Source: Planctomycetaceae bacterium
Lineage (GTDB): Bacteria > Planctomycetota > Planctomycetia > Planctomycetales > Planctomycetaceae
Direction: 5' to 3'
DNA: 12,834 nucleotides
NCBI GenBank assembly: GCA_027000105.1
Contig: JALTOP010000020.1
Location: 14,782 to 27,615 of the forward strand
In this document: in pieces, positions 1 through 7,233 of the stretch
How the letters are laid out: each line of letters opens with the position of its first letter
How positions within the stretch are numbered: the first letter of the stretch is position 1
The notes under the pieces: generated by a model
Told to the model about the DNA's origin: nothing
What the model saw: the letters and a program-made list of their open reading frames with translations, nothing else
Database searches by the model: none
Program-made: the position numbers and the translations under genes

Positions 1-2601
1 TTTCTGGCTTCACCCCAATTTGGCGAGCGCTTTGCCCGCCGTTGGATGGACGTGGTGCGTTACACCGACACTTACGGTTACGAATGGGATAATCCCGTCA
101 AAGGTTCCTGGGAATATCGCGACTATCTGATCCGTGCCTTCAATAACAATGTCGGGTTCGATCAGATGATTCGGGAACAGATTGCGGGGGATCTGCTACC
201 GAATCCACGCATCAATACCGAACAGGGTATTAATGAAAGTCTGATCGGCCCGGTATTTTACAACATGGGAGAGCATCGACACGGGTCGAGCCTGCAATTC
301 AACGGCATTCATCAGGATATGGTGAATAACAAAATCGACGCTTTTTCAAAAGCATTTCTCGCCATGACGGTCGCCTGCGCGAGGTGTCACGATCACAAAC
401 TGGATGCCATTTCGCAGAAGGATTATTACGCATTGGCCGGCGTGTTCATGTCGCCCCGCTGGTCTGCCCGCGTGATTGATCTTCCCGGCAAGAATGAGAC
501 AGCGATCGAAGAATTGAGGCGATTGCGTCAGGAAATTCGGCAACTGCTGGCTGAGCAATGGATGTCGGAAATGAATGGGGAATTTCCCGTCCGACTGGAA
601 CAGTGGGCACAGGCGAAACTCAAATCGTCGGGAAATGTGACCATCGAACAGATCGCCTTTCCACTTGTCCAAATTGTTTCTGTCCAGGACGCAGAAATTC
701 AGAAAAGCTGGTCGGAAATGTCCGCGGCCTGGCAGAGTGAGCGAACAAAACGAATTGCTGCAAACAAAAGGTTCAGTCTTCTTTCCGATTTCAGTCAGCC
801 CGGCTTTCCGAAAGGCTGGGTGACCGAAGGAGCAGGGATCAGGCATGGATACACCCGCAATGGAGCCCCGCTTGTTTCACTTCAGGGAGAATCTTTGATT
901 CAGAAACTGCTTCCGCGGGGTTACCACACGCATGCGCTTTCCTCCAAACTTCCCGGTGCGATACGGTTGCCCGCACAAAAAAAAATAAAGGGACGGTATA
1001 TCAGCCTGAAGATGGAAGGGGGAGAATGGGCCGGCACGTTGGTTATTCCCCAGAATGCCATTCAGACCGAAACGATCCGGTTTTTCGATCCGGTTCAACC
1101 TCTGCACTGGGTCAGTTTTGCTGACAGCGCCTTGAAGAATGGAGTGACTCGGGTTCTTACTGAAATTGCCACCGCTTCCCTCAATACGAATTTCCCTCCT
1201 CGGACGGGGTTGGCCCGGGCGGGAAAGGTATCGCTTCCGAACAACGACGACGGCTTTGACAAACGGAGCTGGTTTTCTGTGACCGGCATCGTTACTCACG
1301 AAACGGGAGGCGTTCCGGTCGATACGCTCGATTCGTTCGCCTCGCTTTATGCCGGTGAGCCAGCTACCAAACCGCCTACAAATAAAAAAGAATCCTGGGA
1401 GCAGTTCACGCAATGGTTTTCGGGTTCGATCGAACGCTGGGCATCGGACGAAGCGACGGATGCCGATGTGAAAAAAATCAACTGGCTGCTGAGAGAGAAA
1501 CTGCTTTCGAATCGCCGCGATCAACTGCCCCAGGTTGCGGCTTTGGTAGACAGGTATCGGAAAGTTGAATCAGGTATCCCGTTTCCCCGAACTGTCAACA
1601 GCATGGATGAACGGCAACTTCCACCTCTTGATTACCGCCTGAATCTGCGAGGTAATGTTGACGCTGACGGGCCTGCGATCCCGCGCGATTTTCTGGAAGT
1701 GTTTGCCGGTCAGAACGACGTCGGCAAAAGCAAACAGAGCGGACGTCTGGAACTGGCCCGCTTTTTGAGCAGTCCCAGGAATCCGCTTACCGCCCGGGTT
1801 TACGTGAACCGCATTTGGCAATGGGTCTTCGGCACGGGGATTGTGTCCACCTCCAACGATTTCGGTAAACTGGGAGACCGGCCGTCGCATCCTGAATTGC
1901 TCGATTGGCTCGCCCGTCAATTCATGAATGAGGGCTGGTCGACCAAAAAAATGGTGCGGCGTCAGGTGTTGAGTCGGACATTCCGCCAGTCATCCTCGTT
2001 CCCTCGCATTGCCGCTGAAAGGGATCCGATGAATCGTCTGCTGCACCATTATCCGACTCGCAGACTCGAAGCGGAAGAAGTTCGTGATTCTCTGCTGATG
2101 GTTTCGGGCAGATTGAATACAACATTATACGGACACCCCATCAATCCGCCCCGCCATCATGAAGACGCCGCGAAGCGACTGTTTTCCGGGCCTCTCGATG
2201 GAGACGGGCGGCGATCCATTTATCTGAAAATGTCGATCATGGATCCTCCCAAGTTTCTGGTCTGTTTCAATTTGCCCGACTTGAAACTGCCAACGGGTAA
2301 GCGGGATGTGACCAATGTTCCGACACAATCGCTGGCGCTACTGAATGGGCCGTTGACAATTCACCTGGCCGATTATTGGGCCGAACGACTGATGCAGGAT
2401 GATTCCCGCAATCCGAAAACGCGGATACGGGCGATGTTCGTTCAGGCATTGGGACGATTGCCAAAAGAACATGAATTGAAACGCTGGAGCGATGCGGTTA
2501 ACGGTTTTTCTACGTCAGATGATGTTATGAAGGACAAAAACGCCTGGGCGGAACTGGCGCATGCTTTATTCAACACGAAAGAATTTCTTTATTACAGGTA
2601 A
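1..2601 (+). CDS. PSD1 / DUF1549-DUF1553 planctomycete cytochrome-type protein (5' end missing)
   Basis: The reading frame is already open at base 1, so the N-terminus lies upstream; 866 codons are visible. The first visible residues (LASPQFGERFARRWMDVVRY) are the end of a standard DUF1549 block. A single haem-binding-type motif CARCH follows at residues 126-130 (C126, C129, H130) with the usual DHKLD...KDYYAL continuation. A middle beta-rich insert lies at about residues 270-450, and the C-terminal DUF1553 block starts near residue 585 (LARFLSSPRNPLTARVYVNR, then DFGKLGDRPSHPELLDWLA and MDPPKFLVCFNLPD). In planctomycetes this family sits beside DUF1501 genes and is thought to act outside the cytoplasmic membrane, in polysaccharide or sulfated-substrate metabolism; the exact reaction is unknown. 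The DUF1501 gene follows after 111 bp on the same strand, so the two are probably co-transcribed. The family call is firm; haem attachment and substrate are inference. Confidence 0.95.
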   Translation, partial: FLASPQFGERFARRWMDVVRYTDTYGYEWDNPVKGSWEYRDYLIRAFNNNVGFDQMIREQIAGDLLPNPRINTEQGINESLIGPVFYNMGEHRHGSSLQFNGIHQDMVNNKIDAFSKAFLAMTVACARCHDHKLDAISQKDYYALAGVFMSPRWSARVIDLPGKNETAIEELRRLRQEIRQLLAEQWMSEMNGEFPVRLEQWAQAKLKSSGNVTIEQIAFPLVQIVSVQDAEIQKSWSEMSAAWQSERTKRIAANKRFSLLSDFSQPGFPKGWVTEGAGIRHGYTRNGAPLVSLQGESLIQKLLPRGYHTHALSSKLPGAIRLPAQKKIKGRYISLKMEGGEWAGTLVIPQNAIQTETIRFFDPVQPLHWVSFADSALKNGVTRVLTEIATASLNTNFPPRTGLARAGKVSLPNNDDGFDKRSWFSVTGIVTHETGGVPVDTLDSFASLYAGEPATKPPTNKKESWEQFTQWFSGSIERWASDEATDADVKKINWLLREKLLSNRRDQLPQVAALVDRYRKVESGIPFPRTVNSMDERQLPPLDYRLNLRGNVDADGPAIPRDFLEVFAGQNDVGKSKQSGRLELARFLSSPRNPLTARVYVNRIWQWVFGTGIVSTSNDFGKLGDRPSHPELLDWLARQFMNEGWSTKKMVRRQVLSRTFRQSSSFPRIAAERDPMNRLLHHYPTRRLEAEEVRDSLLMVSGRLNTTLYGHPINPPRHHEDAAKRLFSGPLDGDGRRSIYLKMSIMDPPKFLVCFNLPDLKLPTGKRDVTNVPTQSLALLNGPLTIHLADYWAERLMQDDSRNPKTRIRAMFVQALGRLPKEHELKRWSDAVNGFSTSDDVMKDKNAWAELAHALFNTKEFLYYR

Positions 2602-2712
2602 ATGCCGGATAATTGATTGACCAAAAGCGGAGTCTCCATTTCTTCGGAAAAGAGGAATTTGAGTCTCGCCGTCGCTTATGCCATGGTTAATAACGGTTGA
2701 CAAGGTGACAGG

Positions 2713-4161
2713 ATGAAGAAATCAGGTAATTGCAGAGAATATGTGGCTTCAATGAAGGACGGTATAGTCCGTCGCCGTCTATTGAAAAACGCCTCGTTCG
2801 GTTTCTCCTGGTTATCTTTGTGTGGGCTGCTGACGGAATCCGCTTCCTGTGCCACGCTTGCCCGTTCGAGATCCCAATTTCCGGCGCGGGCGAAAAATAT
2901 CATCTTCTGTTTCATGGATGGGGGGCCGAGTCACGTCGACACTTTCGACTACAAACCGATGCTGAAAAAACAGGAAGGAAAACCGATTGGTGAAAGCGCC
3001 GTCTCCAAAAGATCGCAATCGAACGCAAATCGTGTCTGGTTGGGGAGTCCGTGGAAGTTTCGGAAACGAGGCCAAAGCGGAATGTGGGTGAGCGACCTGC
3101 TCCCGAATATCGCACAGGTGGCCGACGAAATCTGCGTCGTGCGTTCCATGGTTGGCGAATTGCCTTTGCACGGTAATCAGAACCTGTTGCTGCATACCGG
3201 TCGTATTCTTGGTCAGGCTCCGAGTATGGGAGCGTGGGTTTCCTACGGTTTGGGAAGTGAAAATCGAAATCTGCCCGGTTACATGTTGCTCAACAACGAC
3301 TGGGTTCCCAATGGGGGGCTGGAAAATTTTGGCAGTTCTTTCTTGCCGGCCAGTCATCAGGCAACCATGCTCCGACCTGATGGAGTCCCCGTAGACAATA
3401 TCATCCCGTCCGATTCCGATCGACTGCAAAGAAAAAAACTGAATTTACTTGCCGAACAGGATCAGGAATTTTCAAAGCGGACAGCTGATCCACTGGCGAT
3501 CGAGGGGGCAATTGCCAATTACGAAACAGCCTATCGAATGCAGAGCACCATCCCGGAAGTGGCAGATATCCGTCCGGAACCGAAACACATCCAGAAGATG
3601 TACGGAGTCGATTCCTCCGATAAATATCAGCAACATTACGCCACTCAGGCATTGCGAGCCCGCCGTCTGGTCGAAGCCGGTGTCCGATTCGTGGAAATTA
3701 CGTGTCCCAGTTTTGATGGAAATAATTCCCCTTGGGATCAGCATGGGCAAATTAAAAAAGGTCACGAAAAAAATTCGCTGATTACTGATCAGTCGGTCGC
3801 TGCCCTGATTCTCGATCTTAAACAGCGTGGCTTGCTGGATGAAACCATTGTCATTTGGGCGGGAGAAATGGGGCGTACTCCCCACACGCCCAAAGTAACG
3901 CCAACTTGCGGTCGCGATCATCACGTCAATGGATATTCACTGTTCATCGCAGGAGGTGGATTCAAAGCAGGAATGACCTTCGGTTCAACAGATGAATTCG
4001 GCAATTCCGTCGTTGAAAACAGAGTGGATATCCACGATATTCACGCCACGATATTGCATCAGATGGGCATCAATCATGAAACGCTGACCTACCGTTATGG
4101 TGGTCGTGACAATCGCCTCACCGACGTGCATGGAAGAGTAATTTCAGAGATTCTTGCCTGA
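2713..4161 (+). CDS. DUF1501 domain protein (sulfatase/alkaline-phosphatase-like fold), Tat-exported
   Basis: The product has 482 residues, a normal length for the family. A twin-arginine type leader is visible (RRR at 20-22, then a hydrophobic run to about residue 40), pointing to export. The N-terminal family motif DGGPSHVDTFD is at residues 69-79. Later family blocks are present: WDQHG, GEMGRTP (384-390) and GRDHH (400-404), which in related alkaline-phosphatase-superfamily folds supply metal and substrate ligands. The C-terminus carries the usual DIHATILHQMGI and RYGGRDNRLTDVHG blocks. The start at 2713 has AAGGTGA 4 nt upstream; an in-frame ATG at 2752 would also keep the Tat motif. The gene forms the standard pair with the PSD1 gene before it. 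No convincing terminator is seen downstream. Enzymatic activity is unproven for the family. Confidence 0.95.
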   Translation: MKKSGNCREYVASMKDGIVRRRLLKNASFGFSWLSLCGLLTESASCATLARSRSQFPARAKNIIFCFMDGGPSHVDTFDYKPMLKKQEGKPIGESAVSKRSQSNANRVWLGSPWKFRKRGQSGMWVSDLLPNIAQVADEICVVRSMVGELPLHGNQNLLLHTGRILGQAPSMGAWVSYGLGSENRNLPGYMLLNNDWVPNGGLENFGSSFLPASHQATMLRPDGVPVDNIIPSDSDRLQRKKLNLLAEQDQEFSKRTADPLAIEGAIANYETAYRMQSTIPEVADIRPEPKHIQKMYGVDSSDKYQQHYATQALRARRLVEAGVRFVEITCPSFDGNNSPWDQHGQIKKGHEKNSLITDQSVAALILDLKQRGLLDETIVIWAGEMGRTPHTPKVTPTCGRDHHVNGYSLFIAGGGFKAGMTFGSTDEFGNSVVENRVDIHDIHATILHQMGINHETLTYRYGGRDNRLTDVHGRVISEILA

Positions 4162-4411
4162 CTGCAATTGGTACGCATGCTCCATGCTCACCGATGGTTG
4201 GCTCACGGGTGGTTGCAGTTCATCCATGATTGGTATATCGCCAAGATGGCTATTATTTCCCGTCAAGCCAGACACGGCGTGCACAACCATTGCTTCGGTC
4301 TTCATACCGGCCTTTTCTCTTGAGCACGGGAAGTTTTCCCTTTCGGAAATAACCACAGGCAGATACCGAACCTCTCTATTGGACATTTTTGACATTTTGA
4401 ACCGATATCTG
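4162..4411. other. Intergenic stretch between DUF1501 gene and MerR-type promoter
   Basis: No credible gene is seen on either strand. An inverted pair ACTGCAA (4161-4167) / TTGCAGT (4213-4219) lies just after the DUF1501 stop, but the loop is about 45 nt and no T-run follows, so it is a poor terminator. Immediately before the MerR-type -35 there is an AT-rich direct repeat of GACATTTT (4382-4389 and 4391-4398), which could help the promoter. Confidence 0.4.
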
Positions 4412-4443
4412 TTGACTCTGTAGTAGGGTACAGCCTTTAGAAT
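4412..4443 (+). promoter_or_regulatory. MerR-type promoter/operator of the metal locus (20-bp spacer)
   Basis: The -35 is TTGACT (4412-4417) and the -10 is TAGAAT (4438-4443), separated by 20 bp. This overlong spacer is typical of promoters activated by DNA distortion by MerR-family regulators. Inside the spacer is a perfect inverted repeat CTGTA-N6-TACAG (4418-4433), placed as MerR-family operators are. Transcription would start near 4450, which makes regulation of merR by its own product likely. Confidence 0.85.
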
Positions 4444-4475
4444 GTGGGTATTACATCGTGGTAGGGGTAACCGGA

Positions 4476-4895
4476 ATGAAGAAGATGACAATGACAATTG
4501 GCAAGCTGGCTCAGCGGGCGGGTGTCGGTGTCGAAACCATACGCTTCTATGAACGCAAAGGCTTGATTGAAACCCCACTTCGCACGGCGTCGGGGTATCG
4601 ACAATATTCCGAGGCGGTCGTGCGTCGGCTGCAATTTATTCGTCGGGCCAAAGAGTTGGGATTTACTCTTAATGAAATCATGGAGCTGCTTTCCTTAAAA
4701 ACCAGTGCCGGTGTTACATGCGCCTCCGTAAAACAAAAGGCTGAGAAAAAAATAGCAGACATCGACGGAAAGCTGCGAAGTCTTCGGCGCATGAAACGGG
4801 CGTTGGTCGATTTGACCCAAACCTGTAATGGAGATAGCAGTCTGGATGAGTGCCCGATCCTTAACGCCATGGACGATGGAGCCTCACTCGAATGA
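4476..4895 (+). CDS. merR: MerR-family Hg(II)-responsive transcriptional regulator
   Basis: The product has 139 residues. An N-terminal winged helix-turn-helix is clear (TIGKLAQRAGVGVETIRFYERKGL at about 7-30, then GYRQYSE), followed by the LGFTLNEIMELL block and a long dimerisation helix (about 84-113). Three cysteines, C82, C117 and C126, sit where Hg(II)-sensing MerR proteins bind metal; the C117-x8-C126 spacing matches mercury MerR. ZntR-type zinc sensors share that spacing but carry a Cys-Cys pair that is absent here. I chose ATG 4476 because AGGGG lies 8 nt upstream and the promoter's expected start point (~4450) leaves almost no leader for the in-frame GTG at 4458. The stop overlaps the next gene's start by 4 bp (ATGA). 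The metal is inferred as mercury from the cysteines and the MerC-like neighbour; cadmium, lead or zinc is less likely. Confidence 0.9.
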   Translation: MKKMTMTIGKLAQRAGVGVETIRFYERKGLIETPLRTASGYRQYSEAVVRRLQFIRRAKELGFTLNEIMELLSLKTSAGVTCASVKQKAEKKIADIDGKLRSLRRMKRALVDLTQTCNGDSSLDECPILNAMDDGASLE

Positions 4896-5356
4896 GATAT
4901 CGAGGGCGTTCAACTCGATCCGGGCGAACTGGACTTGCGGTATCTATACTTACCGCTGCTGTCGCACTTCTACCCAGCGTGAGTTGCCCGGCCTGTTGGC
5001 CAGTGTACGCCGGACTGCTCAGCGCGTTGGGTGTCCCCGTGCTGATGAGCCGAGAGGCACTCTTCCCAACGACGCTGGTGGCACTCTGCGTGGCTGTGTT
5101 TGTAATCGGATTTCGTGCCACGCGCCGGCATGGCTATGGTCCTTTTGTGTTGTCACTGATTTCAGCAATGATGATTGTTGTTGGCAAGTTTATCCTGGAA
5201 TGGGATGTGATTGCCTACCTTGGGGTTGCCATGTTGGTATTTGCCTCTGTTTGGAATTCGCGGCAACATTCTCATTCATCAACCTGTCCGGCGTGCGATG
5301 CCAGTCAAAACCTGATTCAAATTGACGGCCTCGAAAAATTTGAAAACAACTCTTGA
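4892..5356 (+). CDS. merC: MerC-like mercury transport membrane protein
   Basis: The product has 154 residues and several hydrophobic segments (about 13-50, 58-75, 83-101 and 105-121), matching the four-helix MerC plan. A Cys pair followed by an aromatic and proline, CPACWP (C32, C35), lies in the first membrane region, as in MerC. The last segment, YLGVAMLVFASVWN, resembles the MerC block before its cytoplasmic tail. The tail carries a second pair, CPAC (C132, C135); MerC has a comparable C-terminal pair with wider spacing. MerC proteins bring Hg(II) across the inner membrane for reduction by MerA. The start overlaps the merR stop (ATGA), suggesting translational coupling. The stop codon TGA (5354-5356) lies inside the -35 of the next promoter. 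The length is slightly above the usual ~140 residues. MerC is the best fit; a related metal transporter is possible. Confidence 0.8.
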   Translation: MRYRGRSTRSGRTGLAVSILTAAVALLPSVSCPACWPVYAGLLSALGVPVLMSREALFPTTLVALCVAVFVIGFRATRRHGYGPFVLSLISAMMIVVGKFILEWDVIAYLGVAMLVFASVWNSRQHSHSSTCPACDASQNLIQIDGLEKFENNS

Positions 5357-5384
5357 CTCTACACCGTACTACAGGCCGTATAAT
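5353..5384 (+). promoter_or_regulatory. Second MerR-type promoter, driving the cysteine-rich gene (20-bp spacer)
   Basis: TTGACT (5353-5358) and a perfect TATAAT (5379-5384) are separated by 20 bp, the same architecture as the promoter before merR. The right operator half TACAG (5370-5374) is shared with the first site; the left half (CTACAC) is less symmetric, and the two TACAG copies differ by 3 bp in distance from the -35. The -35 overlaps the stop codon of the MerC-like gene. Transcription would start near 5391, giving a leader of about 75 nt. It is inferred to be bound by the MerR encoded just upstream. Confidence 0.75.
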
Positions 5385-5465
5385 CCGCTGAAAGGCGAGC
5401 AGATTATTGACCCGCCGTTGCGTGTGGGTGTCTGCCGCAGGTTGAGATTGTAGGAGATCAACAAG

Positions 5466-5774
5466 ATGAAACGAATGCTCTTGAGCGTATCGCTGGTCTT
5501 TGGCCTTGGCGCGATTGTCGCGGTAGCTGGTGCCGCCACGGGGTTCCAGCGAAGTGATTGTCCCGGGAAAGTCGTCTGTCCATTGACGGGCGATGAAGTT
5601 TGTCGCGATCAATGTCCGCTCGTTGATGCAAATCGGGACGACTGTCCCGGAAAGATCAAGTGTCCGGTCACGGGTGAGTTGGTCTGCCGTGACAAGTGCC
5701 CTCTTGGTAACGCAAAGGCGACCAAAGAAATCCGCAAGTGCTGTGGAGCGTGCCCCAGCAATCTGCCCGAGTAA
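5466..5774 (+). CDS. Exported cysteine-rich double-repeat protein, candidate metal (Hg) binder
   Basis: I do not recognise a named family. The 102-residue product starts with a clear Sec signal peptide (MKR, hydrophobic 5-22, likely cut near residue 23-24 in VAGAAT); there is no lipobox. The mature part carries two copies of a 22-residue unit at 31-52 and 59-80, period 28, with 16 of 22 positions identical. Each has the pattern C-x5-C-x7-C-x3-C with the shared cores DCPGK, CP-x-TG and VCRD-x-CPL. A tail CC-x2-C (C92, C93, C96) follows, giving 11 cysteines. AGGAG (5452-5456) lies 9 nt before the ATG. It has its own MerR-type promoter and a terminator hairpin behind it. Binding of Hg(II) or another soft metal outside the membrane is inferred from the cysteines, signal peptide and promoter; disulfide bonding is an alternative. 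Confidence 0.9.
   Translation: MKRMLLSVSLVFGLGAIVAVAGAATGFQRSDCPGKVVCPLTGDEVCRDQCPLVDANRDDCPGKIKCPVTGELVCRDKCPLGNAKATKEIRKCCGACPSNLPE
5556..5705 (+). repeat. Two-copy 84-bp-period coding repeat in the cysteine-rich gene
   Basis: Copies at 5556-5621 and 5640-5705 encode the same cysteine unit. The DNA has diverged at many third positions while all four cysteines, the CPGK turn and the TG pair are kept. This fits an old internal duplication under protein-level selection, not a recent slippage event. Confidence 0.8.
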
Positions 5775-5795
5775 TTCGCTTTAGTCCCTCACTCT

Positions 5796-5824
5796 CCGAT
5801 GCCGGTACTTGTTACCGGCATCGG
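5796..5824 (+). terminator. Perfect 12-bp hairpin after the metal locus
   Basis: CCGATGCCGGTA (5796-5807), a 5-nt loop CTTGT, and its exact complement TACCGGCATCGG (5813-5824) lie 21 nt after the stop of the cysteine-rich gene. The stretch that follows (TTGGTGTTG) is only moderately T-rich. It sits between two convergent genes, so it may stop transcription from both sides. Confidence 0.7.
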
Positions 5825-5856
5825 TTGGTGTTGCATGCAACGACAGTTGTAGAACG

Positions 5857-6147
5857 CTACTGCAGTTCCTGTTGTCTGATCCTCCGTTGAATCCGGTTTC
5901 CTGCTGCAATCGCCAGGAACAACACGATTCCGTAAGGGATCCAGAGCAAATGCCGGAAGGGACTCGGCAGGGCAAACATCAGGCCGAGGAACAGCAAAAC
6001 ACCGATCCATGCGATCGCGCTTGCCTGGATCATGAGTTTCCGCTCTTGGGGACCGCTCGTGTTCTTTACACTGAAATAGGTTCCGATTATCCCCCCTGCA
6101 ATACCGCAGACTCCGCCTATGATCGCCCCTATTATCCCAGGATGCAT
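5857..6147 (-). CDS. Small three-helix membrane protein, function unknown
   Basis: The product has 96 residues. The first segment (about 4-25) is very glycine-rich (GAIIGGVCGIAGGIIG), a glycine-zipper-like helix. Two more hydrophobic segments lie at about 42-60 and 66-83, and the C-terminus is basic (RIQRRIRQQ). AGGGG lies 7 nt before the ATG, a good ribosome site. I recognise no functional motif. It converges on the metal locus and is separated from it by the hairpin at 5796-5824, so it is probably an independent unit. Its reality rests on the membrane pattern and ribosome site. Confidence 0.7.
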   Translation of the reverse strand: MHPGIIGAIIGGVCGIAGGIIGTYFSVKNTSGPQERKLMIQASAIAWIGVLLFLGLMFALPSPFRHLLWIPYGIVLFLAIAAGNRIQRRIRQQELQ

Positions 6148-6553
6148 GACATTTCCCCTTTCTTTACAATATATGCCGATAGACAGGGTGCTCTGAAACG
6201 CACCATTGAAACTGATCTGCCTAGACCTGCATGAACTTGAATATGACGCTCATGAAGTCTCATGTTGCGAAGACCGGGTACCGATGTGAGGTCATGTAGT
6301 TTTTCAGGATTGATCCTGTCTCACAACGTGCATGATACCGTTCAGGGTGGGATCGAGGAAGAGAAAAATTGTTTAATGAGTGACTCTGGCAGGTTTCCCT
6401 GTTTTTCATGATTGAATGGGTTAAAACCGTAACGCAGAGGGACGACCTGCTGCAATAGCCATGCCATCGACATGACTACGGTTCGGCTCGAATTCAACGT
6501 GCGATCGACTTGAGTGCTGTTTCGGGCGACCATCAGGCGGGCAGGAGTCCCCA
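6148..6553. other. 406-base stretch without a convincing gene
   Basis: This holds the upstream region of the small membrane protein gene and the downstream region of the DJ-1/PfpI gene. A short palindrome CAGGAT-TG-ATCCTG (6305-6318) is present but has no T-run on its 3' side on either strand. A 70-codon minus-strand frame (6554-6342) begins in a TAATG overlap with the DJ-1 stop; it has no recognisable domain and I do not call it a gene. No RNA gene or insertion sequence is seen. Confidence 0.4.
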
Positions 6554-7153
6554 TTACGAGACTATTGCGGGTTTTTCTTCGCGGGCTTTTTCCAGCAGGT
6601 CGATCCAGGGGCCGACGAAATGTCCGTTATCGTGGAACGTGCGACCGCTGACAAGGTTGCCGTCGATCACGCATGGTTCATCAACAAACGTGCCGCCACA
6701 AACTTCCAAATCGAATTGACATTTGGGAACCGTTGCCATTTTGCGTCCCTTGACACAATTCGCATAAGCGGGGATTTCCACGCCGTGACAAACACTCGCA
6801 ATCGGTTTTCCGGCGTCGAAAAAGTGACGGGTGATCCGCACGAGGTCTTCATCGTAGCGGATATATTCCGGTGCACGTCCGCCTGAAAAGAAAATGCCGA
6901 TGTACTGTTCGGGATCGATCTCCGCAAAGCAGACCTGGGCCTGAATGGTGTACCCCTCCCATTCTTTGGTGATTGTCCACCCCGGTTTGATTTCGTGCAG
7001 CACCATTTGATACAGCCGCTTTTCGGGAGCAGCCACCACCGGTTCGAACCCGGCTTCAATAAGTCGATAGTACGGGTACATCGTATCGAGTGTTTCCGAA
7101 GCATCGCCAACAATGATCAGAACTTTTTCTTTTGTCGGGGAATCTGATGACAT
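6554..7153 (-). CDS. DJ-1/PfpI family protein (class I glutamine amidotransferase-like)
   Basis: The product has 199 residues, slightly longer than PfpI itself. The nucleophile elbow is SVCHG with C122 followed by H123, and the conserved acidic residue is E20, aligned on the YP-Y-RL-EAG block (26-35) that matches PfpI. The segment FFSGGRAPEYIR (88-99) is the usual oxyanion-side loop. The family includes intracellular proteases, chaperones and glyoxalase/deglycase enzymes; the exact activity here is open. No signal peptide is seen, so it should act in the cytoplasm. It is the last of four same-strand genes, 80 bp after the TIM-barrel gene, with a purine-rich but weak ribosome site (GAGAGAAG). 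Confidence 0.9.
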   Translation of the reverse strand: MSSDSPTKEKVLIIVGDASETLDTMYPYYRLIEAGFEPVVAAPEKRLYQMVLHEIKPGWTITKEWEGYTIQAQVCFAEIDPEQYIGIFFSGGRAPEYIRYDEDLVRITRHFFDAGKPIASVCHGVEIPAYANCVKGRKMATVPKCQFDLEVCGGTFVDEPCVIDGNLVSGRTFHDNGHFVGPWIDLLEKAREEKPAIVS

Positions 7154-7233
7154 CTATTCTTCTCTCATAAAATTACAGAGTTTGTGGTACAGACCGTGCA
7201 GCGTAATTCTGCCGGCTTGCTTTAGATGAATTC

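Noticed and set aside
270..1700. Long minus-strand frames opposite the PSD1 gene.
   Set aside because: They are antisense shadows of a clear protein with conserved DUF1549/DUF1553 blocks.
4161..4219. ACTGCAA...TTGCAGT inverted pair as terminator of the DUF1501 gene.
   Set aside because: The loop is about 45 nt and no T-run follows.
4458..4475. GTG start giving merR six extra N-terminal residues.
   Set aside because: It lies only about 8 nt from the expected transcription start, while ATG 4476 has AGGGG at 8 nt spacing.
4828..5325. Plus-strand 165-codon frame overlapping the merC-like gene.
   Set aside because: It is an out-of-frame shadow; the MerC-like frame has the ATGA overlap, membrane segments and paired cysteines.
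6305..6318. Palindrome CAGGAT-TG-ATCCTG as terminator of the minus-strand cluster.
   Set aside because: The T-run lies on the wrong side for either strand, and the 2-nt loop is too tight.
6342..6554. 70-codon minus-strand frame starting in a TAATG overlap with the DJ-1/PfpI stop.
   Set aside because: The overlap would allow coupled translation, but the product has no domain, signal or membrane pattern that I recognise, and the start may be chance. A match in related genomes would revive it, either as a small gene or as a dispersed repeat.
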